Shown: positions 47,770 through 59,600 of the stretch, one piece after another | Layout: each line of letters begins with the position of its first letter | How positions within the stretch are numbered: the first letter of the stretch is position 1 | DNA from: Trichobilharzia szidati | Lineage: Eukaryota; Platyhelminthes; Trematoda; Strigeidida; Schistosomatidae | Assembly: GCA_944472155.2 (NCBI GenBank) | Contig: OX235272.1 | Span: 101,128,020-101,192,019, forward strand | DNA length: 64,000 bases | Direction: 5' to 3' | The notes under the pieces: model-generated | What the model was told of the DNA's origin: nothing | Database searches by the model: none | Seen by the model: the letters and a program-made list of their open reading frames with translations, nothing else | Translations under genes and position numbers: made by a program

Positions 47770-49160
47770 ACTTATTATCTATCCTTAAAAAACTACCGAT
47801 TCTCAGGACACACACACTGGTATACAAACCCCCAGTAATTATTATTACTGAATCCTGGTGTCACTCCAATATACCAGACGAAGAGATAAGCATCGATGGG
47901 TGCACACACTTTCGTTGTGACAGGAAGAGTGGTAAGGGAGGAGGCCGCATAATGTACTTCCTGAACACACTTGCTGTATTACAGCTAGAAAATAGGGAAC
48001 TGAATGACATGCATGACACCCTATGGGTCAACATACACTTCAAAAGTGCTACACTACTAATAGGATGTATCTACAGTGCACCTGGCACCTTTAGTGATTA
48101 CGAGACACAACTTATAAATGTACTGGAGCAAGTATCCACTCTTCCATACAAGCATAAGATCATATGTGGAAACTTTAACCTACCCGAAATCAACTGGGAT
48201 TTATTAACAGGCCCAACTAAATATGACAAGCTCTCAGGTACACTGGACATCTTCGGCTGGGAACAAACTGTCACTATCCCTACAAGAGGTGACAATGTAC
48301 TAAACTTAATATTCTGTCACGATATAAGCCCCCTCTCAATCTTAGTGGGTTCTAAGTTTTCAGGTGGTGACCACAAAACAGTGATGTGTGCTCTGTCACT
48401 TCCACTGAGTAGCAATACAGCTCATACCTCCACTTCACAAGTAATATATAGGAACTATAGTAAGGCAAACTGGGCCTTAGTAGAATTAGTGCTAAGATCC
48501 TCCGAATGAGGCGAATACTTCACTACTGATGACCTCTCGAGAGCTCTGAGCATTTTCTACCATAACTCAAACACATGCTTAGATGCTGTCATTCCACTCC
48601 AAACACTTAAGCTTTCCCCACATAGAAAATCATTCATAAAACCAAAGGATCGTACGAAAGTGAAGAGACTCTCAACAAGTTACTTCAAACACCACGACTT
48701 TGGCACACTAGGTTTCATGCATAACACCCTTAGCTCCATCTCACAAGCTCGAGATTTCCGTTTGAGAAACGAATAATGCATCGCAGTAGCCAGTCCTGCT
48801 AGAGTGTATGCAATCACAGAAGTCTTAAAGAAGCGAATGAACCGCAAAAATCACAGCATTTCTCTCCTCATAGATAAAGGTAGGCTATGCACTAATTCTG
48901 CAGACATGTGTGAATTATTCAACAAAACTTTTGCAGGTAACTACCTTAAGCCCTCAGTCCAGTTACTCGATATACACCCTGCTACTAATATGGCACAAAC
49001 TCCATCTCTACCCACACCAAAACAAATTAGCACTGAATTCACCTATGCTAACATTAACCAAACTATTAGAACCCTTAAAAGCTCAAAAGGTTCTGGTACT
49101 GACGGTATATCATCCTATTTTTATAAACATGGTGGCCCTGACAAGTTTTACAGGTTATAG
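47770..49160 (+). pseudogene. CR1-like ORF2: endonuclease and pre-RT linker, 3' end missing
   Basis: The endonuclease has 'PPVIIITESWCHS' (catalytic Glu present), 'LIGCIYSAPGTF', 'ICGNFNLPEINWD' and 'GDHKTVMC'. The Asp of the GDFN box is Asn (codon 48171-48173), so catalysis is expected to be lost. Stops occur at 48507-48509 and about 48773. The linker (48804-49160) ends with 'LKSSKGSGTDGISSYFYKHG', the conserved entry to the RT domain, and then homology stops. RT boxes and 3' UTR are absent. Confidence 0.8.
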
Positions 49161-49727
49161 GCACTGTTGAATAGAAGCTTGGGAATAAAATAGATCCGTG
49201 TTACTCCACACTACTGTTTGTCCGTACTCTTTTGAAATTTTAGAATCTTGTTAGTCGGACGGCTGTATATAGGTCAAAGATAACTGCTAACTTGTAACTT
49301 CTTTTCAACAACAACTCATCTAGAATGCTTATTAACTTTCAAGAGTTGGTTTGTAGGGATTTCATTTTTCTCACTGTTAGGCGTATGCAAATGCAGATAG
49401 GTGGTAGATGTTAGGTAACATTTCATTTTTTTGAATTACAATTAAATGAATTTCATAAACTTTATACACAAATTACTTTTTAAAAAATTTGAAAAGAGAA
49501 AGAAGGAACATTAGTGCAGAATAACACAGACTCATTTTATTTCAAGGGTTCTTCTCAGCTGCACGTACAACCTGTAAGACTTAATAAAAACGCGTTAAAA
49601 TACAATTTTCACATACTTTTGTTCAATATAGAAAAAAATACCCATTTAGACATTTAGAAGGCAAAACGATTGAGCAAAGGTATATTTACTTTTCAATTAG
49701 ATTCTCATCCCTGACTCTACTCCAATA
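49161..49727. other. No recognised feature
   Basis: Unrelated AT-rich sequence starts where the CR1-like homology ends. Confidence 0.4.
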
Positions 49728-49950
49728 TTGTTGGTATTAGATGGTTGGAGGCAATCAGGAGGAAGCTTTGCCGGGACCCAGGTTTCGTGCATCATCAGTA
49801 TGCATCTGCAACCTCGAAGGAACTCATGTCCCTCTTGCGTTTCGAACCCGCGTCACTCAGTGCCTCAGTCACAGACCTTACCACTGAGCTATTCAGGCTC
49901 ACAATTCACCTCCTGTAGGAGACTGTACTGAATATTTTTGATTGAACACA
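49728..49950 (-). repeat. SINE family C (minus copy)
   Basis: The minus strand shows 'GAATAGCTCAGTGGTAAGGT', a B-box-like GGGTTCGAAACGC, and a body that ends near 'CCTCCAACCATCTAATACCA' at the left side. Confidence 0.75.
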
Positions 49951-50408
49951 CTACTTACTGATCAGTGTCCAATCAACAATATCTACTCTAATATACATAG
50001 CATATAATACAATACAAAAAATCTTTACCAATCTAGTCGCACTGATATCTTTGTTGACAATATTTAGTCAGCATCAACACGTTAAGGGGTAATAATTAAC
50101 CCAGAAAACTAATACACACAATTAAGGGATAGAAATGATTACAACCAGTGGCTTGCATAATGCGTAATTTCGGAGAAAATGTAGAGTTATTAAGAAATAA
50201 ACAAGTGTTTAGTCTGATTACATAATAGGTAGTTTTGTGAACAATGGCTTTTTCGAAGCTGTTGCCGTACTGGCTTGCTTTGGTGCTAAATTTAAACTTG
50301 AAAATCAACTCAAATCCGTAGCAAACTAACTGTAAAATGCTTATTTCGAGTACACTGGGCAATTAATATACATATGAAAGCGATAAACAGGTATACACAG
50401 TAAGAAAA
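49951..50408. other. Intergenic, downstream of the coiled-coil gene
   Basis: No coding feature was recognised. Confidence 0.35.
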
Positions 50409-50414
50409 ATTTAT
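50409..50414 (-). terminator. Poly(A) signal of the coiled-coil gene
   Basis: The minus-strand AATAAA lies about 206 nt beyond the TGA at 50620-50622, a plausible 3' UTR length for this kind of genome. Confidence 0.5.
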
Positions 50415-50619
50415 TATATTTACATTATACGATAAGTGATGTGGGAATTTCTTTTCTCAATGAAGAACACGTATGTAGCCAGTTGTCTGATTATGATTAA
50501 CAATACAGGCGTATGTCTCTACCTTTTCTTCAGGAATTAATTATTGACCTCTAGTGGTAAAAACAGCGAGGATATTTTCTATATTTCAAAAGAAAAGGTT
50601 ACCTACGAAGTAGATATTC

Positions 50620-53600
50620 TTCAAAGAAGTAAATAATATCTTTTGTTTCATCAATAGCTTCAAGTGTTTTCACATCGGAATCATAATTCTCCAAACTCTT
50701 TGCTTGAGATTTCTTATCATCCTCTGAAAAAAATAAGACGGCATTAGTTTTCGGTGAATTTCATTAGAAATGTCAAAAAATACTCTGTAGAGACGCGGAA
50801 GTTGTAATAACGTCGAAAATCCGTAGCCTAAGTAGATGTTTTTTATATGAGCTTAATAGTTTCCAATATGAAGCTAAACTGTATGAAGAGACTCAGTATA
50901 ACATACATCAAGTTATCGTACAAAAGACCGACAAATACAGAAAAATCACTCCTATACCACTAGGTCACACACAAAGAAAAAAACACAACAGTTATGGCGA
51001 AAGATGCCAACTTATTCAAGGACGGTAATGTGTAATGGCAACACATCCTACTCAAACATTGGACAGTTGAATCAAAAGTGCCTTCATATCGTCAACCTCC
51101 GAGAGATTCTTACCAGCGTGTCAAGCGCTTGTCATATAATATAAGCTAACTGATGGCTAGTGAATGGATTTTCTGAAGCTGCAATGGGAAGTCGTGACCA
51201 GTAGGATCTACAACTCTATTGAGTGTAACCTTTCTGAATTTATAATCTGCAATGCTGAGTGTGAATCAATGCTTAGTAGGACTGTTAGCCGTTAAATTAA
51301 TCATCTGCAATATGTACAAGGTGGTAGCGCTCAATATTTGCGAATAACATTGCATGCCAATACCATTTTGAATGGGCACTCGCCATTGGTCACATGTTAA
51401 CACCTACTAAATCAATCTTTCACTTGAGTTTCGGTTAAAACAAGAGATTGCAAACTACTTTTTTCGAATACGCTACATTCACATTTATATCAGTCAGTTA
51501 ACAAAAATCCTACCTCGAACTTTATTGTAATTAATTCGATTTCTTTTAAGAGTCATCAACATATCATCCAGGAACTCGGATTCTTGTTGGGCTGAAGCAT
51601 ATTCATGAACCAGATTTCGAATAGATTTCAGTAGTATATTTGGGCTCTACAACAAAAACAGGAAATCGGTGAATAATAATTAGTAAAATAAGCATTGTAA
51701 CACTTTCAGACACTTATGATTCTGGAATATACGAAGCTCATAAAAGAGCTCCACTCTTTAGCTCTGATCACTGTATTGTACGAGTTTTACCCTGAATTTA
51801 CGGAAAGTTACACAATAAAGCCTTCTCAAAATTGTCCAAGAAAGTTTTTCACAGATGTTACTCAAATGAGAACGTACATCATCTTAGAAACATACTCAGT
51901 GAGACAAGATGTGATCTGTTTAATGATGATTCACTTGATGACACATCTTATCTGGAATTCTGTTTTGAAATCTGCTGTCCAAAAGAAACGCTATTCGTCA
52001 AATATGACCGTTCCTCCTCCCCTCAACTTAAAAAGCTCCGTGGAGAAAAGGAAAAACTATATAAAATGAAAGATAAAAATGTTGTAAAAAGAACTAACTT
52101 CTTAATCAAGTCTGAAATGCAAGGGTTGAATGTGATATATAACCAGAAATTCATATCCTCCAAAAATGCTTCTAATATGTGGAAACTATTCAAGGAAATC
52201 ACTGGTGGTAAACAGATAAATAGTATTCCGTATTCTTTTGATGTATGTACTCTTAATAAATCTTTTATTTATTCTCCCTCAAATTCCATGCTTCCCAGTA
52301 TCACTAGTGTTAATAATAGCCCCTTTCCAGGTTTTAACACAAATGATGTTCAAAAGTGCCTCAAGTCTCTGAACCCTTCCCAGAGCTTAGGTCCAGATCA
52401 TGTACCTAGTATTATTTTCAAAAAGTGTTCTGATATTCTATGTTACCCTCTCACTGATCTGTTTAACAAATCTTTTTCCAGTAATATTGTGCCTGCTGTT
52501 TGGAAAGACATTAAAGTTGTACCCATACCTAAATCGTCTACTGGAGCACATGTCAAATTTAGACCTATTGCTATTACCTCTCCTTTTTTGAAAACTATGG
52601 AAAAATTACTTTTACTTAGTCTTGTACCTTCACTTAAATCCTTTAATGAACCTAAACGATTTGCCTATAAGCACAGTAGAAGCGCTTCAGATGCAGCTAC
52701 CGTCTTATTTTATAACATTGCTTCCAGTCTAGACAAGGGGGCTGAATTTGTTCGTTGTGCCTTCCTAAACTATACACCTGCTTTTGACTCAGTACCTAGG
52801 GACATCCTATCAAATAAACATGCTTCAAATCAAACAGATTGCTGGGCTGTTAACTGGTTGCATTCCTATTTTTCAGAAAGAAAGCAGTACACCGTGTATA
52901 AAGGGAAGTCTTCCACTTCATTACCCACTGAAGCTGGTGTCCCTTAAGGCGCTATCCTTTCTCTTTCTCTTTTTTCTATCTTTTTACATGACTTGTCTCA
53001 CTCTGATGAAATAAACTTTGTGAAGTACGCTGATGATTTAACAGTTTCAGCTAGATTGTATCAAAATAAATAGCTTTCTGTAGGGAGTCAGTGAATCGTC
53101 TGAGTCTAACGGTCTTAAACTGAATCCTTCTAAATGTCAAACTGTTAATTTCAGCTTAAGATGTAAACGACGGTTAAAAAGAAGCCGTCGATTTTCATGA
53201 CAGTTGTAAGATTGATGACAATGATATAGGAATTAAATCAGAAATTAAGTATCTTGGACTTATTCTCTCTTCTGATCTCTCCTGGTCTTTCCATGTCTTA
53301 GCGATCTCCAGTAAAATAGCAACCATAGAGCTAGTTGAGAATATTGACAATAAGTGAAGATGTACCTTCACTCTGCTTACAGAGTTCTGTGTCGAGGTTT
53401 TGGACGCTGACATACTTGTCACGGATACCTCTCCCTAACAGATAACTTCAGGAAACATTCCTCTCTAAGGAACTAGAAATAGCCTAAATATCAAAAGTAT
53501 AATGAATATTGGTCTGTAATACTTCTTGTGTCCTAGCAACTCACAATTAGTCAACAGAAGATTGGTGCGTCAAAGGCTTCTGGGAAAATCAAAGTGATTT

Positions 53601-56600
53601 TCACAAGCTGCTTTAACATGTATGTTTCATGAAGTTTACAAAGCATGATGCCAACCAGCATGATACTTTAACTCAATAACTCATCATCATCATCAGTGTC
53701 ACTGTCCTTAAACATTTTGAGAAAAACACTGAATATTCTCACCGCAACAGTAAATGCCTTTTCTATTTCCTACACCTTCGTCACCCAGAACTGATTGGAA
53801 AACTTCCCGGAGTCTTTTCGCTACACATAGTGTCTGGAGCCGGTGAAAACCAGTCGCCATGTACGGAGCCACTCAGATAGGAAAACGATGACCCTTCAAT
53901 TTCGAAAACCCCAACAAGTCGACGAGGATTTGTTAGAAAATCCACTGACGACGCTATGGCGGGATTGTGTAATCCCATTATGTTGGTTAGGTATGCTAAG
54001 GTGAATAACAACCTATCTTTCTTGTATGGGTGTCTCAGTCTCAGCGTTATACAAAATACATGCATACATTTAAACGCAACAATTCACACACTGAACGCAA
54101 CTCACCGTGACATCATGTTCACTCAAAGCAAACAAACGACAACAACCTGTGTATAAACTATTGGCACACAATCTCTCGGCGACGGTTTTGTTGCTGTAGA
54201 TAAAAGTAGAAGTTAACAGTTCATCAAAAGTATTAGAAAAACAAAGTAACAATTAGTGGAATATTATATAGGGAACCCTACATAAATACGTATATCCCTT
54301 GACACATAGTTAAGAGAGTTATTGATTGATTGGCTTCAACGTAGAACTTAGCATAGAATTGCATCACTTCAAGTTGCCACACTTCACGTGTCACACAAAT
54401 GAAGAAAACAGAGATCCAGAGTAAAGATAATAAGGAAAAATGTGACGGACAAAGAATAGTAACATGGAAAAAAGACAAGGGTCTAATAGATATAGGAGAC
54501 CACAAAGAGGGAATGCATCTGCGAAACTGACAACGATTTTTAGCCATATCACCAACTGTCTCCAGATATTAGTTCTTCAAATCCCCAAAACCACATATTC
54601 ATAGAGTCTACATGTCGCCACGTGGGTGGCTCAAATTAACTGCCAAGGAATCCATGGAGTGTCTTCAGGTTTTGGTTCGACAACTACTAGCTCTTTGCCA
54701 ACTCAACTGTATGTCAGCTGATATCACCTGTCGAGGACAGCAATGGTTAGCAATGCGTAACACATGTCCTAGGCATTTCAATCGATAAAGCTTCACAACC
54801 TCATCTGTCTGTTTTCAACATAGAACTTTGCACCGATGTGCAGCAGTTGAAGTCACCACACTCTATGTGGCACACAATGCAAGGGAAGAAAGTAGAAGAA
54901 AGGCATAATAGAGACAGTAAACAGAGGTGTGAGACAAAGGAATAGTAATAACGAAGAACGATATAGTTTTATTGCAAATTATAATTCACAAGGAGTGGAT
55001 GCATCTGCGACAGCCATTGAGAACGATTTTGAGCCATATCACCGATTGTCCCAAGCCATTGGTGTTTACCGTCCCGAGTACCAAAACCAGCCAGGAAGTC
55101 TACACCTCCCTCCCTACTTGGCTGGCTTAAACTAACTTTTGTGGATTTCATTGACTGATGAGGCCATGTTTTATTTTGACCACCGCTAGCTCTTAACCAG
55201 TCTGACCCTATGGTCATAAAAAAGTCGCCAAAAAATATCTTTGCTGGGCTTTTTATTCTTTTCTCTTTAGTATCCTCATGGATATTTTCCACCATTGAAA
55301 AGAAGTTGGAATAAAAACTTAACGTCAAGTAATTTGAGTGAATAGTGACTAACAGTGGCATTCAGGATGAGTACTTCGTCCCATTTGAGACTCGCCATCT
55401 GGACGTATCTGCACAATCCTCAGTGAGTGTTGGTTTTCCTGGTGGGACTCGAACCCAGAAGTTAAACACGTCAGTCCAGTCAATCAACAGGAAGGTCAGA
55501 ATTGACTTAAACACAAAGTTCAACGTCTAAAATTCGCGACAGTTTAGTGAAAATAAATTATGAAACAGCTGCAAGCGTCTCTTATCAGTATTTTTGATAG
55601 GAATATAGAAAATAGAAACACCTACCCAGAACATTTTCCATTGTTGGTGATTTTCTGAAGTATCCTTTTGAATAAATCATCAGATGGACATTTATTGACT
55701 GTTTCATTCATCTGATTCGATAATTCCTGCTTCGCATGCTTCACCTGTTGTAGATATCGAAATAAAAAGCAACGTAATATAATTCAGAAAGAATACAAAC
55801 ACCATTACAAAAAATCCGAATATGAAAATATAGTGATCAATCATCAGATGTTTGGGGGTAATCGAGAGCAAGCCCATCCTGACCTAAGTTTCGTGCTTGT
55901 TGGCACACTCACAAGTCAGCAACGCGTATTTGCAATCTTGAAGGAACTTATGTCTCTTCTGAGATTCGAACCCACGTCACCACTCGGTTCCGTAGGACTA
56001 TATTGGATACTTTGCCTGGACACTAGTTACTATCTATGAACACAAAATCAAAATGTTTCCTTTGGTCAAAACTAATCAAGGGAACTAGGTGTATGAAAAA
56101 GATGAATTAAGTAGTATCTTAAGGTTCTACACTGTAATGCATCTGGGAACATTTTTCTATAGTTTTGTCTTCTTATATCGGTTTTGTCAACAAGTATACA
56201 AAGTTTCCACTTCTGCATATATGTGTTACGCATGCATTTGGATCATTACCCACTTGTAAGGAATCGACTGCATGGTCAGCGAAGACCTATCAACAACAAA
56301 AACGGGGATATCAGCTATTAATCTAGCGATAACAACAATTTTATGCTGCATAGATTTGTAAAATTTACAAAAAGGGCCGAGGAGATTCTCCTGAAATACC
56401 TATTTCAACCACCTCACTACTTCGACTGCGGCCTGTGCTACTGATAGGATTTGTAAGCAGTATAAATCTACAGACATAAATATGTATGTCATCGTCAAGA
56501 ATATCGAACAGCGGAGATGATGAATTTAATGATGAAGAGCAGAAATGAACGACTCTTGTGAAACAATTTCAAAACAGTGAAAGGAAGACAAAGATGCGCA

Positions 56601-59600
56601 ATACGGAAGACATGTGCAAATTGTGATTTTAATACATGGCAAATGTATTTTGTCTATATCTGCACATAGAGTTGCCTCACTTAACAATTCCCTTGTCAAA
56701 TACGTTTGTGCTCTGCCGTTACATTATTGCTAAAATCATTACTACTAGGGATAGTAAAAATGGTAGTAATAATCATAATATTAAATAAAAGCGTTTGAAC
56801 AAGTGTATGAATAAATAATCGCTGATATCGAAAATTGTGCGGCAGTGCTTCAATGGTAGAATCACTCACCAACCACGACGCCCCGTGCGCTTCAAGGTTC
56901 GACTCTCGGTTTGTGCACTCGTTAGCCTCGCTCAATCAGCAGTAAGCACGGTAAAGAGAGAAGGCTGTGGCGTGTGCTACTGATAAGATGTATCAGTAGT
57001 ATACATAAAGGGATGTTCATCCGCAAAAAAACACCAAATAGCACGGAGATACATTTGATTTCAGAGAAAGTAAATGATACAGCGTTGTGGGGACACATGC
57101 GAAACATGAAAGGGACACAAGAAAACACAACAATATGAAGGAAGGTCAAAAGTAGTACAACACGGAAGATGATCTGTGGGTAATTGGTGATTTGAAGATA
57201 AGTGGTGTACATAATTCCAATTTCCGAATAAACATTCCTTTACCAGGTCTCTTGTCTTCTACCATTACACCACCATTGCTACTAAAACTTTAAGACATAA
57301 GCTTAAAGTCCTATGTCCCATTTGGAACACAAAAGAATAAAAATAAATAAATAAATAATTAATCGCTTATATCGAAGAAGATTAAGAACACAACTAACCT
57401 CTTCACATAATGAAGGTAAATTAGACAGCAGATTTTCAGACTCTTCATGCAACCGTAATATTGACTTTCTTTTATCCGCCTTTCATTTATTGGACATAAT
57501 CAAATATAAAACAGAAAGCGTCAGAAAAAGAGGGAGAACTCTGATAACACATAAAAAGTAGATTTAAAAGGCTGCTTGCTCTGAACTGGAGACCTGTGGG
57601 AACTTCAATTTTTAAACCAAAAGCGGAAATAGTGACTCAAGGAAGAAATATGTAAGACTGTTTTTTCAGGCGATTATCAAGACGCCAACGCTAATGGTTC
57701 AAATATCTAAATCTAAGTGTAGAATTTGGGCTATGTGGTGGTAGAATGTAATTCCTAATCAGATTAATTTATTATTTCAAATAGCATACACTGGTACAGT
57801 ACTTATAACTGAATAATATTTTGAGCACAGTTTATTGCGCTTATAATCATATCAATTTAGTCACACACACACGGTTTCATAATTTGCCTTGTATACATTT
57901 TCTCTCGTCATCCTCCCCATGTTGACGCTTTGTTGACACTTTCTATATCTTCAGTATAGGAGTTGCATCATTCCAACTGCAGGCGTCTGGTGTTTGATTT
58001 GATGAACAAAGATCCATCCCCATCCAGTATCGGTAAAGGCAGGGTTAGATAAATGTCTCTAAAATCGGACCAGGAGCCCCCTAACTAGTAAGGCCAGAAG
58101 ATTCAAATAATAAAATCAAACTAATAAGGAAAATATTACCAATGAATAACTACCCACCAGAGTTTATTCTAAAAATCGTATGAATACTAAAAGAAGAAAA
58201 TAAGGGCAGTAATGAAAAGGATGAAAATAATATGAAATCCAAAGCCTGTGTTGGTACTACTCTATAAACAAGGAACATTAGAGGCCCTGAGTAGGATCCT
58301 TAATGCGGCTGGATTTAGGGTAACATTTAGGCCAACCAACTCAATCAAAGACAAACTTTGTTGGCTTATGAACCGGATAGATCCAATTATAAGAAAAAAA
58401 ATAATGCAATTTACCAAATGTCATGTAATGACTTTCAGGTCAGTTATTTAGGTCGAACAAGTAAGTATATCGGAGCCAGTTGGATTATCGGAACACAGAA
58501 ATTTAGCTTGACCCAGAATGATTGACCTTGCTATGTTGAATAATCTAGAAAAAAGCTCAACTGTTGTAATGCACTCACTTGTATGTAAACATACAATAGG
58601 GTGGGGGACAGGGTTAAGATATTAAAAAGTGGCGAGAGAGGTTGATCACCGAATCAACAAACACGTGTAGTTTAAATGATGCAACGCCTATACCGGATAT
58701 ATGGAAAATTACAGCGAATAACAGTGCGGCGATGGCACAGTGGTAGAATGCTCACCAACCACGCCTCATGTGGGTCTGGGTTCGACTCCCGTCCGACACA
58801 CTCCATTACTTCGCAGAGCTAGTAATAAGACTGATAAAGAGGGAATGTTGAGCATCAGTCTAGCAACCGCATCCAGTAAAAATAAAACACCACTGCTACC
58901 GAAACTTCAAAGCTCTAGCTTGAAGCCCTGTCCCAGTGGGAACTTAAAGGAATAAAAAGAAGTGAATAACAGGTGAAAGAGAAGAAATATAAAAAGCAAA
59001 ATATGAAGCCTTGTGATGAATACACTCGTATGATTTTGAGCAATAAATTGTGCTCAAAATGCCATCCAGATACTAATACTACATCACTGTGCTCTATCAG
59101 ATAAACTAGTCGAATATTTTCCCACCAGATAAGGAGTGGTTGAAGAGTGCTGTGAACTGGTCAGTATGTAGTGTGAAGTGTAGTATAGTGGTGATATGAG
59201 TATGGATCTGTTGTTGTAAAACAAATTCCTTAAGGGATTTTCGAAAGTGTATTATGGTATACAGCTTAAAATGGACTAATTTGAAGATTTTTAGATTGGA
59301 CACTAGTCAGTAACACCAGTAACTATTGTGATGTGTCTAGTCCTTTGTTTGGTGCAGACTGAATTTTATCAGTCAAGCTTGAAATGTGGCCACCATTCTA
59401 GGTGGCTCGCCATCATCGTGCACTGTGAATTGTTGGTATTCTATGGTTGGAGGCAATTAGCAGGAAGCCTTGGACCTAGGTTTCGTGCTAGTTGTCATTC
59501 ATCAGTCAGCAAGGCGTACCTACAACCTCAAAGGAACTCATATCCCTTCTGAGGTTCAAACCCGCGTCACCCAGTGCTGAAGTCAGAGACGTTACCAACG

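Noticed and set aside
50590..50602. Splice donor CGTAG/GTAACC continuing the coiled-coil gene
   Set aside because: Careful reading puts an in-frame TGA at 50620-50622 before it, so the site lies in the 3' UTR.
56838..56915. Functional tRNA-Gly gene
   Set aside because: The box elements are tRNA-like, but the arms do not pair well and a SINE body follows. A second copy at 58722 has the same body.
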